From Canna indica (taxonomy: Eukaryota > Streptophyta > Magnoliopsida > Zingiberales > Cannaceae), in assembly GCA_034359265.1 (NCBI GenBank), contig CP136896.1, positions 5,735,501 to 5,799,500 of the forward strand: DNA of 64,000 nucleotides, written 5' to 3'. A program made the position numbers and the translations under genes. The notes under the pieces are model-generated. The model did not search any database. It had not been told where the DNA came from and was given only the letters and a program-made list of their open reading frames with translations. This document shows, piece after piece, positions 24,728 through 36,287 of this stretch (position 1 is its first letter; each line of letters opens with the position of its first letter).

Positions 24728-25469
24728 TTGTCATTGATTGATAGAATCATGTCGGCTGATCGATGGCAGGAGGTTTCTCGGGGATACGGCCCCGGTTGGA
24801 TTACTCCGGATATATGGGACCAGCTCGTGGGAATATGGTCGACGGATCGATGGCAGGAGGTTTCTCGGAATGCGGCTAGAAATCGCATGTCGGGGGGAGC
24901 AGCGCGTCACACTGGCGGCTCTGTTGCATTTTCAGTGCACGCGAACCGTATGGTAAGTATATCTTTTAATTATATATTTTATTTGTTACTATGTGTACTA
25001 ATTAATGTATTTGTTTTGTAAATGTAGACGACGGTGTCGGATGACGGGACTGTCCAGCGACCCTCCCCGATGGCGGTGTTTGAGCGGACTCACCGTCGAG
25101 CACATGGGACGGGGGAGTACATCCACAACCGCGCTGCATACATTATGGTAATTATATATTTGTTTAAATTATTCATTATATATTTATAATTTAAGTTTTA
25201 TGATAAATATTAAACAAAAAATCAAACTCGAGTAGGAGACCTACAGCCAGACGGTGGTGCAGCGCGGGGGTACCCCCGAGGACTTTGACGCAGCATCGTG
25301 GGTCGAGGCCGCAGGTGGCTGGGACCATGGCCGCGTATATGGCTTCGCAGATAGTGGTCATGCGCGAGCCGTACTAGGGCCACTTGGGGCACCGACCCCT
25401 CCGGTCGCTGGTGAGCGACCGTCCACCTCTAGATCCAGTTATGATCATAGTAGCAGAATAAGGACTTAG
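24728..25469 (+). CDS. Transposase_24-like protein of the nested CACTA element
   Basis: Three exons, 24728-24952, 25028-25147 and 25236-25469, join in frame at GT-AG introns of 75 and 88 bp. They give about 192 aa without a stop. The order of motifs fits the plant Ptta/En/Spm Transposase_24 family: W..L...W followed by RNRMSGGAARHTGGSVAFSV, then PMAVFERTHRRAHGTGEYIH in exon 2, then ETYSQTVV in exon 3. The protein is probably the accessory DNA-binding transposase, not the catalytic one. An extra upstream exon is possible. After the stop, a different frame at 25496-25678 encodes a Met/Gln/Ser-rich tail (MMERQSQMMADIQSML) typical of this family's C-terminus. This suggests a frameshift near 25470-25495. 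Confidence 0.7.
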
Positions 25470-25964
25470 AGGACACGGTCGCGCGTTAGACTGAGATGAT
25501 GGAGCGCCAGAGTCAGATGATGGCGGATATACAATCTATGCTACGCAACATGTTAGGTCATTCCGAAGCAGTCATCTCTTCGGCATCATCTAATCCATCG
25601 TCCTCGAGTCAGTCCACGCCGGTGTACACTCAAGCACTCCAGACCCCGCCATATGATCCAGACCATCCTCCATCGTGATCGTGAGATTTTCTGTTTGGAT
25701 ATTGAACTTGTTATTGAGATATTGAACTAGTTTAACTTATTTTGTTTGGATATTGATACTTTAATTTTGCATTTGAATTGTTTTTATACTATCGTGGATA
25801 ATTATCAATATAAATATAATTGTTTTGATGTATATCTTGGTGTGTTTGTGATGTGTGAATGAATGTGTGTATGAGGGTATGGGTGTGTGAGTTATGTATC
25901 AGATAATGTATCAATGTATCAATGGAAATTTTCAAATTTTCTGTTTCCAGGTACACATCATCAG

Positions 25965-26335
25965 CAACGGCTTTCCCACGGCCGTCCGTGGGAAAGCCGT
26001 TGCTAAAAGTGTATCGAAAGTCGATGCTGATGACCTACAGCAACGGCTTAGCGACGGGCTTTTACTAACGGCGTTGCTACAGACTCAGCGACCGTTGCTA
26101 TTAATGTTATCAGCAACGGCGCCGGCTCTGTGGCAAAACCGTTGCTGATAATATTTTTAGCGACGGCCCGAGCGGCCGTTGCTGATAATGTTTTGAGCGA
26201 CGGCCCGAGCGGCCGTTGCTGATCCGTTGCTAAGTTATCAGCAACGCGACTTTCTGTCACGGCTTTATTGCAACGGCGCGGCCGTTGCTGATGCTCTTCA
26301 GCAACGGCTCAGCAACGACATCAGCCGTTGCTGAT
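25965..26335. repeat. Right subterminal GCAACGGC/GCCGTTGC array
   Basis: Mirror of the left array. Copies of CAGCAACGGC, GCGACGGC and GCCGTTGCTGAT repeat in both orientations over 370 bp up to the right terminal inverted repeat. Confidence 0.85.
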
Positions 26336-26599
26336 GCCCATTTTTCTAGTAGTGACATGTTGATCCATTTGCAAGATAAGCCACTACTACAATGCTAAAT
26401 TACTCATTTTGAACTATCTTCTATAAGCTACAATCTTGCAATGGTTGATCCATTTCATGAAGTTGCACTAAATAAATAAAAGTGTCAACTTTAGAACTCA
26501 ACTATTCATGTAAAATGTTTGGGTGTTGTTGGCTTGAATTTAGAGTCATGTAGAAATAATCGAAATTCTAAGAAGAGATCATACAATCATAAAAACATA

Positions 26600-27060
26600 C
26601 CATTGTGATGCAATCATAACAACTTTGTCTGAAGGCCATGCAACGATAGTTCCTATAGCACCTTCAAGGTAGCTCATATCGGATGTAGATCTCCATAAAA
26701 AATTTTAGGCTTTTTTACTACATCCACCCAAACTCTCACATCATTTGGTCCTAAAGGAACATGATGAACCAAGACTTTTGAATCATTTGAAGACCAACAA
26801 CCTTCAACCACTACTTCTTTTTTGATGATTGACCAACAGATGGCAAATCATTTTCTTGATTTGGAACATGTACATCTACAACTTCAATTTCCGGAGTAAC
26901 ATCTTCAAGTACAAGTGGCAAGTCATCTTCATTTGGACACTTCAAAACTTTATCTCTTCATGTTCTTCTTTTCCTTGTTGTAGTTTGGGGAAAGTCATTA
27001 TATTTAGACATCATTCTAAGTGATCTTCGTGTAGCCGTCTGTAAACAATACATGATCTCT
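26600..27060 (-). pseudogene. Tnp1/En-Spm-like C-terminal segment of the outer CACTA
   Basis: The minus-strand frame around 26640-26810 reads SNDSKVLVHHVPLGPNDVRV followed by WVDVV, the pattern of the C-terminal domain of plant En/Spm Tnp1-like proteins. Upstream on the same strand (26830-27060) is an acidic linker with PNEDDLPLVLEDVTPEIEV. In-frame stops are present. It lies downstream of the TNP2 remnant on the same strand, as expected for a CACTA element. Confidence 0.5.
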
Positions 27061-27139
27061 TGAGTCTTAGTAAAATGAAACCCAATTGATAATAAAATTT
27101 GATTTTTCACCGATAATAAAAACTGGTATATATATGAAG

Positions 27140-27450
27140 CCAATAATATATACCTTGAGCTATATTATTGAGCTATAGTGTCATGGTAGTCTATTCTTTC
27201 CACTTGGTTAAACCCCTTTACAACTAGTCTAAACTTGTACTTCTCAACATTGCAATCAGCTTTAAATTTGGTCCTATACACTAATTTGCATATGATAGTT
27301 GCTTTTCCTTGTGGCAAAGACATTAACTCTCATGTTTTGTTAGCTTCTAGTGCTGCTAGTTCTAATTGCATGGAATTCACCCAAATTGGATCCTTAATAG
27401 CAGAACTCTCATAGCTTGTTGTCTTTGGGTTTTGAAAATTTAGGTGGCTG
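27140..27450 (-). pseudogene. Ty1/copia reverse transcriptase fragment
   Basis: Minus-strand translation gives IKDPIWVNSMQLELAALEAN, then ELMSLPQGKATIICKLVYR, then KFKADCNVEKYKLRLVVKGF with NQVERIDYHDT. This is the N-terminal part of a copia RT domain. It carries at least one stop and lacks the catalytic YVDD region. It lies inside the outer CACTA, either captured or inserted. Confidence 0.75.
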
Positions 27451-27480
27451 TTCTTCAGTAAATATTTCAGCAAGGGTTTC

Positions 27481-27985
27481 AGAATTTTCAATGGAAGAAA
27501 TGATAGGTATATATTTTCAGTATCTACTGAGACTTAGTGACTGATATGTAGTAACATGTTATATACCTGCAGTAACAGGTATATGTAATGCCAAGGTATG
27601 GGCTGCACAACTAGGTAGCTGAGAATTTTCAGTAGAAGAAATGATAGGTATATATTTTCAGTGGCTACTGGGACTTAGTGACTGATATGCAGTAACAGGC
27701 TATATACCTGCAGTAACAAGTATATATAATGCCAAGGTATGGGATGCACAACTAGGTAGCTGAGAATTTTCAGTGGAAGAAATGATAGGTATATATTTTC
27801 AGTGGCTACTGGGACTTAGTGACTGATATGCAATAACAGACTATATACCTGCAGTAACAAGTATATATAATGCCAAGGTATGGGCTGCACAGTTAGGTAG
27901 CTGAGAATTTTCAGTGGAAGAAATGATAGGTATATATTTTCAGTGGCTACTGAGACTTAGTGACCGATATGCAGTAACAGATCAT
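27481..27985. repeat. 141-bp tandem repeat, four copies
   Basis: AGAATTTTCAGTGGAAGAAA-type starts occur at 27481, 27622, 27763 and 27904, an exact 141-bp period. The last copy is partial. Each unit holds GGTATATATTTTCAGTGGCT and CTGCAGTAACA. It is noncoding and located in the outer CACTA. Confidence 0.92.
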
Positions 27986-29572
27986 ATAATTTAATCTAGT
28001 GTAATTTTTAAGAGCAAGCTTGGATTAGGACATTTGGATGTTGTAACAGAGAGAAAAGATTGCTTCTCTGCATTATTAAGATTAGTTAATGTAGATAGCC
28101 TGTTCCGTGAGATAGCTTGTTGGTAGCATTCTAATAATATGAAATCTTCTTGAAATGGAAAAGAGCTTACATTGACTCTTGTAATTTCAATTGAGATGTG
28201 CATTCTTTTAGGCACATCAAACAAAACAAAACCCTTTGCCTTTTGAAATAGCCTTTTCTACTCCCCTCCCCTTAAGTGTGACATTGCAACTGAAAAGCAA
28301 AGGCCTAGTGCCTGAATTGTATTCCTTTGCAAGTGTTCCATAGCTAGCAATATGAGTGCCTTGTCCAATAGGACAATTCTTATATATAAATTGATGTACT
28401 TGGAACACAAAGGTTTGAAGGCTTTTGGAACATAAAGGTTGACTTTCCTAAAGCACCTAGCTAAGACTACAGAAGTCATCAGGACTGAGAAAAGCAATTT
28501 TTTATGAAAGAAAAGATGTGGCTCTATAACATGTGAATATATTTTCATGAAGAAGTGTTTGCAATATCTAAATACTTCATTTCTTATTTACGAAGGTGAT
28601 GAACTTGCTACTTATGAACTTCAAATGTGAATTTGAAACATTCTTATTCTGTTCCTGCAGCCCTGCGATCATTGATATGGATTATGGAACAACAACTCTA
28701 TGTCCATATCCATCCACTTGCCTTAAACATAAACTTGATGGCAGTTGAAAAGGCTTTTAATCACTAAAAATACAAGTTAAGCTCAGCTATGTGCAATTCT
28801 TATTCAAGAATTTTACAGGCTATAGTTGAACTCAGATTCATGAAGAAACTATGTTTGCCAAACTTCGATTCTTCCTCTTCCTGATTAGTTTTTTTACCTT
28901 TAGATAATTAATTTTCTTGCCCATAGGAATATTATGCTGCTTCTTTTACTTATCTTCTATCTTATCTTAAAAAAAATTTGCATTGTTCAATTTGATTCTT
29001 AGTTAAGCTTGACATCATAATATGTGCACACCTGACACACTGGACTAATAAAGTATGTTTTGGTCCAGATTGGATTTTCCAATGAGGCCTGTAGCACTTG
29101 CATAATGGTCCACTAATTAGTTTTAGTTGTTTGATAAAGTTTGAAAGTGATGCCTAAGATGGTGATGCCGACATGGATTGGCCTGACATGCCTTTTAATA
29201 TTATGCATGACTATTTTAATATGTAAGTATTTTGATGTACCACATAAAGAAGTATAATTTTAAGTTGATGAACTAAAGGAGAATGCAAAAAAGTTCACAT
29301 TGTGGATGAAAATCTAGCAACTATGTCAAAAGATTCACCTTGTGGATGAAAATCCAGCTACTTCCAGAAATGCTTGTTTTGTGTTGTTCTACAAAGTTCA
29401 GACTTTGTGTAAATGAAGTAAAAGAGTTGATCAAGCAGCCTACTAGCTCAACCTGTCATAAAAAAGGAAGTTGTTTATGAGCTTCTAAGTGTATTGGCAG
29501 TAAAAGAACATAAATGAACATAAAAGAGAGAGATATAGAACCTCATACCTATAAGGTGCATTACACAAAAAT
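27986..29572. other. Unassigned interior of the outer CACTA
   Basis: Short minus-strand ORFs (for example 28258-28548) have no recognisable domain. The stretch may hold captured host sequence or intron and 3' sequence of the transposase. I cannot assign it. Confidence 0.4.
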
Positions 29573-32500
29573 TCATTCACAATTTTCTCTTACATACCTA
29601 GACTCTTTATTTATGTCATAATTGACCAATTCAACTATATTATCATGTTGTGGCATCAATTGTGTATCTTCATTCTCAATATATTCTTCCAAGTCATAGA
29701 AGCCTCTTGGTGGAGCTTTAAGCACAATATACCAGTTGAATGTTTCACTTTCTCTTGCATAAAACACTTTCTCTTGCATAAAACACTTGCTTTGCTTGTG
29801 ATGCTAAGATAAAAGGATCTCTCTCAAATTGACTTTGACCCGCGTGTAAATTGACAAGTGTCAAACCTTCTTCAACCTTAATGTCATTAGGAACACTTGC
29901 CCAATTACATTTAAACAGTGGAACTGACAATAAAAAATAATCTAAAATAATTATTTCTCTTATCACCCCATAATAAGAAACCACATCAACAACTTGAGCA
30001 TTATCTCTTGCGCTTGACCTACACACAGTTGTTGCTTCAAGCATAACACCACTATTTTGTGTTGAATTCTCAGCATCCTTTGTGTGAAATTGTTGGTCAT
30101 TGATGACATATTTTTTGTAAGATAGAACATTATTTTTAGGTCCAAAAGAAAGCATCCGTAATGTATTTGACACATCACTATCACTATAGTCAGCTTGAAT
30201 CTACCAACAATAAGAGAGAAAAAAAGTGTAAGTAATTATTTATTTGGAATATATAGACATTTACTAAAAATTCAGATTTTAGGCTTCTAACCTTTTGAGT
30301 AAACCATTAAGTAAATTGTTCTGAAGGTCTCTTTCATAACAAACTTGTATTTCTTTCAAGTCCTTTATTTGTTTGTTTTAGTTCCTCCAAATGCATTCTA
30401 ATATAAGACATAAATTAATTTCAAATTCTAAAAGTTTGCATTGATGTATAAACAAGAAATGAAATATCTTACTCCAAAAAGGGCTCAACTATGACCGTAT
30501 TGAATAGAACATATCTATGTGCACATTCTAACATTTCATCACTTAACATGATTGATGTTCCACTTCCAAGTGGACGACCTTCAGTATTTCCCTCATTGGT
30601 AACATTTTGATTGTGACCAAGACTATCTACTTGAATAGGATGATCAATAAATGAATTACAGAATGAAATACATTCTTCTGCAAGGTAGCATTCAGCAATA
30701 CAACCTTTTGGTCATGCACGATTTCTAACATACTCTTTCAATATCTTCATTTGCCTACACATTAAATTTTAAGATGTAAAATGAAGAAAAACCAAATAAA
30801 AAAAGAAATCATGAGTATATTGGATAAAATTTAACCTTTCAAAAGGGTACATCCAACGAAATTGGACCGGTCCACATAGTCGTGCTTCTCGTCCCAAGTG
30901 AGTAAGCAAATGAGTCATTATGACAAAAAGGAAGGTGAGAAAAACCTTTCAAACAAGCATAATATTTCTATGACTTCATCCTCTAGGTTTAACAACTTCT
31001 CCTTATCTATCACTCGTTGGCATAACTTGTTGAAGAAAAAACATAACCTCATAATTGCATTCCTTGGACCTTTGGGAAGCAACCCTCGTAATCCAACGGG
31101 TAACAACTGTTGCATTAGAACATGACAATCATGCGACTTCAATCCTGAAATTTTACAATCTTCTACAGATATTCAATTAGCAACATTTGAGGTATAACCA
31201 TCAGGCACCTTTAAATCATACAGGACTTTGCAAAATTTCTTTTTCTCAAGCCTAGTTAATGTATGAGGTGCTGGAGGAAGGTATGTTCTAGTCCCTCGTG
31301 GTTCAGGATATATACAAGTCTAGTCTAATGCCCATTTCTTCCAAGTCTTTCCATGCATTCAATCCATCCTTGGATTTGCCATCTATATCTAAAAGTGTAC
31401 CAATGATGTTTTTACATAAATTCTTTTCAATGTGCATTACGCCTAAATTATGACGTAATGGCAATGCCTATAAGAAAATATGATAAAAGTTGTGTTACTA
31501 TTATGAACATAAGTTAGGAATCTAAAATAAAATAGATTGTGTGTAATATTATTACCTCCCAATATGGTAGATCAAAAAAGATTGATATTTTTTTCCACAT
31601 ATTCACTCCTTCTTGACCATTCTTCTATTTATTCTGCTTTCTCTTTCCCCACTCATTGGAATTTTTTTTTAGGTTTTCTAGTATGTTGCTTCCACTTTTG
31701 ATTTTAGGATTCATTCATTTCTCTTCATGTCCATCAAACCAAGCTCTCTTTTTTCGGAATGGATGAGATGACGGAAGAAAACGCCTATGGCACATATATG
31801 CAAATTTCTTACTATGTTTTAACCAATGCGAATGAGTATGCTCTCCACATATTGGACATGCTTTTTCACCCTTGGTAGTTCATCCGGCAAGATTACCATA
31901 TGCTGGAAAATCATTGATTGTCCATAACAGAATAGCTTTCAATTTAAAAGATGATTTAGCAAATGAGTCATACACATTTATGCCCTCATTCCAGAGATAT
32001 TGCAAATCATCTATAAGAGGTTGTAGATATATGTCAATGTCATGTTCAAGTTGTTTAGGACCTAGAATCAACAATGTCAAGAGAATATTTTCTTTTTCCA
32101 TGCATAACCATGGTGGCAAGTTATATATAACTAACATAACTGGCCAACAACTATATTTGGAGCTTTGAATGCTAAAAGGATTAAATCCATCTGTAGCAAG
32201 TCCAAGCCTTAAATTGTGTGGATCTATGAAAAAATCATGTCACTTTTTATCAATTAGCTCCCAAGACAATGAATCCACAGGATGACATATCTTTCTATCG
32301 GTACTTTTATGAGTAGAATGCCAAACTAATGCTTCAGCCATATTTGGTGACCTGAACATCCTATTAAATCTTGTTTGAATAGAAAAGTATCTCAATACTT
32401 TCGTAGGTATACCAATACGAACCTCTTTTGTTCTTTCATCCAGTTTCCACCTTGAAGAACCACATGTAGGACAATTCTCTAATGATTCTTTCTCCTTTCT

Positions 32501-33750
32501 AAACACACAACAATCATTAACACATGCATGATTTTTTTCACAACCTAAATCAATTTTTTCACCTTATTAATGGACTTGAGAAGTACATTGTCCATGGGTA
32601 ACATATCATGTAAAATTTCTAAAAGTTCATTGAAGTCTTTGTTGGACCATTCATTCGTAGTTTTAACCTTGTATAATGCTACCGCAGATGACAATTTTGT
32701 GTACTTTGTACAACCAGCATACAAAGGGATTTGAGCATCCTCTAATTCTCTATTAAACTCCTCATTATTTGTTTCACTAAGAGGCTCCATATAATTTTCA
32801 TCACTCAAATTTGCAGCCCTATATAAGTTATATGTGTTAGAGAACTCCATATCTTCAATATTATCACTATCAATTAGTTCTCTATGATGAAACCATTTTG
32901 TATATGTAGGATCCATTCCCCTTATGATTAAATCTTGTTTGAATAGAAAAGTATCTCAATACTTTCGTAGGTATACCAATACGAACCTCTTTTGTTCTTT
33001 CATCCAGTTTCCACCTTGAAGAACCACATGTAGGACAATTCTCTAATGATTCTTTCTCCTTTCTAAACACACAACAATCATTAACACATGCATGATTTTT
33101 TTCACAACCTAAATCAATTTTTTCACCTTATTAATGGACTTGAGAAGTACATTGTCCATGGGTAACATATCATATAAAATTTCTAAAAGTTCATTGAAGT
33201 CTTTGTTGGACCATTCATTCGTAGTTTTAACCTTGTATAATGCTACCGCATATGACAATTTTGTGTACTTTGTACAACCAGCATACAAAGGGATTTGAGC
33301 ATCCTCTAATTCTCTATCAAACTCCTCATTATTTGTTTTACTAAGAGGCTCCATATAATTTTCATCACTCAAATTTGCAGCCCTATATAAGTTATATGTG
33401 TTAGAGAACTCCATATCTTCAATATTATCACTATCAATTAGTTCTCTATGATAAAACCATTTTGTATATGTAGGATCCATTCCCCTTATGATTAGATGCT
33501 CATGAACAGTTTCTAAACTATGATGCCTCAAGTTTTTACAGTTTTTACAAGGACACAAAATTACTCCTGAATTCTCTGTAATGGTATCAGTCATTGTAAT
33601 AAACTTCCATGCTTCTTGAACATATTCCTCTGATGCTCTACCAATTTAAATAAAATAAATAAACTCAGAAAATTATATATAACTACAAAAAAACAAAATT
33701 GACAAACCTAAATAAAAGTACCTACTAAGATGGACCCAACTTTTGTCCAT
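29573..33750 (-). pseudogene. TNP2-type CACTA transposase, decayed
   Basis: The catalytic transposase gene of the outer element. Exon 1 (33750-33722) encodes MDKSWVHLSR. A GT-AG intron leads to exon 2 at 33637, the Transposase-associated domain with ITENSGVILCPCKNCKN and GMDPTYTKWFYHRELID. Then come the zinc-ribbon-like ENCPTCGSSRWKLDERTKEV, the tnp2 core with MAEALVWHSTHKSTDRKICH and ENILLTLLILGPKQ, the DUF4218-type segment LMQQLLPVGLRGLLPKGPRN (about 31142-30918), and the DUF4216-type C-terminus with VFYARESETFNWYIVLKAPP (about 29780-29573). Frameshifts (for example after KVKKLI), stops and a 564-bp tandem duplication show it is inactive. Confidence 0.88.
32363..33494. repeat. 564-bp tandem duplication inside TNP2
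   Basis: Sequence from 32363 recurs with a constant offset of 564 bp (ATTAAATCTTGTTTGAATAG at 32363 and 32927; CTTATGATTA at 32921 and 33485). The two copies differ at only a few sites, so the event is recent. It repeats the segment from HRELID through the zinc-ribbon motif and breaks the transposase frame. Confidence 0.93.
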
Positions 33751-35050
33751 CTTTTCTATTTTAAATCAAAATACTAAATATACTTTCTCAGTTGGTAATT
33801 CAAATACCTATGCGGCAGAAATTTTTTTTACCAATATTTGATATGAATAGGAAGTGCTCTGTAATAAATGAACATATTCCTAAAACATTATTTAAAAAAA
33901 TTTGAAGTGCTCTGTAATAGGAAGGATACAGATACAATAAGCAAACAATAAGTAAGATACAATTTGAAGAACATATTCAATTTGAAGAACAGGGATACAA
34001 ATACAATAAGCAAACCAAATGAACATTCCTGAAACAATAAGCAAACTTGAAGAAAAAGTTTTCAAATGTACAAGATACAGACTTATTCGAAGCAAAAAAA
34101 CAAGTATACAAGCATCGGCACAATCGACATCTCAAAAGAAGGAAACCGAAATTAAACAGAGGGCAAGAAAAATAAACCCTAGAATGCACACTACGACATC
34201 ACGATTGAAACCATAAGCAAGGAGAAACTAGCTAGGGCACGAGAAAACGAATCGAACCTTCTAGGTCCACCCAGTGGCGCGGAAGAGAAGGAGAGACGAG
34301 GACTGTCGGCGAGCAGGAGAGACGGGGACTGTCAGCGAGCAGGAGAGACAAGGCGTAGGTGGACTCTCGTCGGCGGCAATCAGGGTGAGGTTTTGTCGTC
34401 AGAGGAGAAGGGGGTGCGGGCCGGCTAGCTGAGGTTTTGTCGAGTGAGGATAAAATAAAAGTGATCGAGCGCGCGCAGGGCTTCTGTTGTCGACGAAAGA
34501 AATGGAGGGAGTCGGGTGCTGCTCGAATTTAGTTATATTTATTATAGCGTTTTGTTAAAACGCTATTAATAACTGCTATGGAAAGCCCTAAATGTAGTAG
34601 TGAACTCACTATTCATGACTTGTTAACTGATAAGTTAGTGACTCAACTACATCGTAACCTTGTATAAGGATAAGATGAAGCTTACACAAATAGGGACAAA
34701 ATAAAGACAACAAATTGAACTCATATGAAAGGGAAGTAGTTACAAATAAAGAGTTAAGTTAACAATAGTTGACTCAAGTGTATTTTGGGAGATTAGTATG
34801 CATATATTTTTCCAATATCTTAATCATTATAATTATTAGTCCTTTTTAGGCATTATTTGTTCTAAACATGTATTTATGTCCAAAAGAAGACATCTGTGCT
34901 TGTGCAGATTCTGTTTTTATGGTTAGACTTTGGTCCATTGCATAAGACTTACATGATAGTCTACATTGAGCTTCTCGCGAAATACTCTTCAAATTATTGA
35001 AGTTAAATACCCACTCCCTGTTTTAAGCTTTTATATTTCATGATAGTCTA

Positions 35051-36279
35051 CTTGCAGTTTCTCTGGAGTCTGGCCCTAAATCTTACTGTCAAAATATCTT
35101 TTCATTTACCCCTATCCACTATCCTGTTAAGTCACATAATATCCACCTCTGCTTTAGTTTTTATTTTCATGATGTTCACTATCTGACTTATAGATGTCTG
35201 GCCATTTGCAACAAAGTTATGCTGTAGGCTGCAGCACAACAATCAAATGAGATTTTAATTTTTTTACTTTACATGAAAATAACTTTGTTGATATCACATG
35301 CAAAATATTTTAAATCAGTCAGATTATACTTCATCGTATTTGCAAAATATCTATTTTTATTTTTATTAAACATATTGCTTATCTAGTTCAACAAATAATC
35401 TATTGAGACTGATGTTTAGTTTTTGTTTTGTGACTAATTAATACATGTGCATATATTTTGCATCGACTAGATTAGCCCTATGGGAATTTCAAGTAAACAA
35501 CAAAGCGCTCAGCACAAATGCTGAGTAGGGAGCAACACTATGACAATGGAAAACTCAAATAGAATCTACCATGCATCTTTTTCATCAATTAGCATGAAAG
35601 TGCACCCAAGTATGATCATAAGAATGCATCATTAGGTAAAATGCAACTATAATACCTAATTCTCCGCACTATATGTCAACTAGCTTCCATTAAAGCTAAA
35701 CTACGTGTTACCACTAGAGCTTATGGCCCATAGATTTTTCATGCAATCAACACCTCAAAATTAGGAAACTTATTGATTTTCTTTTTATTTCATTCTCATT
35801 GTTGGTTTCAATAAGATTATGATTTAGGGCCATAATTATAGGATAATTAATGTTTCCTTTGTTTTGATTCCTATTCTTACTATGGGTTAGGAATTCTAGC
35901 TTACATATCTATTGCCCTTGAGCACTTGAGGCATGTAGGACAATTGTTGTTGGAGTAAAATTTGTTGCTTTCCTCTTAACCTCCCTCAACTCTTGGTCCT
36001 GAACTATCTTCTTCTTCCAATCCTATTGTTACCAATATTTTAAAACCTGACTTGGACCTCAATATATATAATATATTACAAGGATCGACCTGGCGATGTC
36101 ATAAATCTGATTTATAACTATATATAATATGTAACATATAATGTATGTATATTATATACAATAATTTTGATAAAATTACATTTATATTTTATATAATATC
36201 ATGTATAGTATTTTGAGGGTGGGTATAGTATTATCTTAAAGAATCTTTAGGCATACAGGTCAGAGTGGGATCTATTAGG
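35051..36279. other. Intergenic, nothing recognised
   Basis: AT-rich sequence beyond the A/B homology. No ORF with a known domain, no RNA gene and no transposon ends identified. Confidence 0.5.
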
Positions 36280-36287
36280 ATTTTGAG

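Larger units (their letters stand above)
23342..26354 (+). mobile_element. Nested 3.0 kb CACTA transposon, TSD ACA
   Basis: Starts CACTACTAGAAA and ends TTTCTAGTAGTG, flanked by ACA at 23339-23341 and 26355-26357. It is inserted in the left part of the larger CACTA element. It has dense GCAACGGC subterminal arrays, a 26-bp minisatellite, a long palindrome and a multi-exon Transposase_24-like ORF. No TNP2-type transposase is present, so it would need one supplied in trans. Confidence 0.95.
22272..34602 (-). mobile_element. 12.3 kb CACTA (En/Spm) transposon, TSD AAC
   Basis: Starts CACTACTACA and ends TGTAGTAGTG, flanked by AAC on both sides (22269-22271 and 34603-34605). Blocks B (43828-43830) and C (51286-51288, as GTT) carry the uninterrupted site. 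Subterminal regions hold repeated TATAGCATT/AATGCTATA-like motifs in both orientations. Its genes lie on the minus strand: a TNP2 transposase (33750 to about 29573) and a Tnp1-like segment (27060-26600). Probable 5' leader sequence lies at about 34257-34500. It also carries a copia fragment, a 141-bp minisatellite and a second CACTA. Without the nested element it is about 9.3 kb. The coding regions are broken. Confidence 0.95.
11359..35050 (+). repeat. Segmental duplication copy A (expanded by insertions)
   Basis: Collinear and highly similar to block B at 38490-44272. For example, 12290-12430 matches 39340-39480 with only a few differences. Without its insertions it is about 5 kb. Insertions specific to A are the hAT elements at 13457 and 13984, the composite at 15129-21297 and the CACTA element at 22272-34602. 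Block A includes a copy of the GC-rich NOP10 leader at about 21590-21715 but no NOP10 coding exon. Its right edge is near 35050. Confidence 0.9.
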
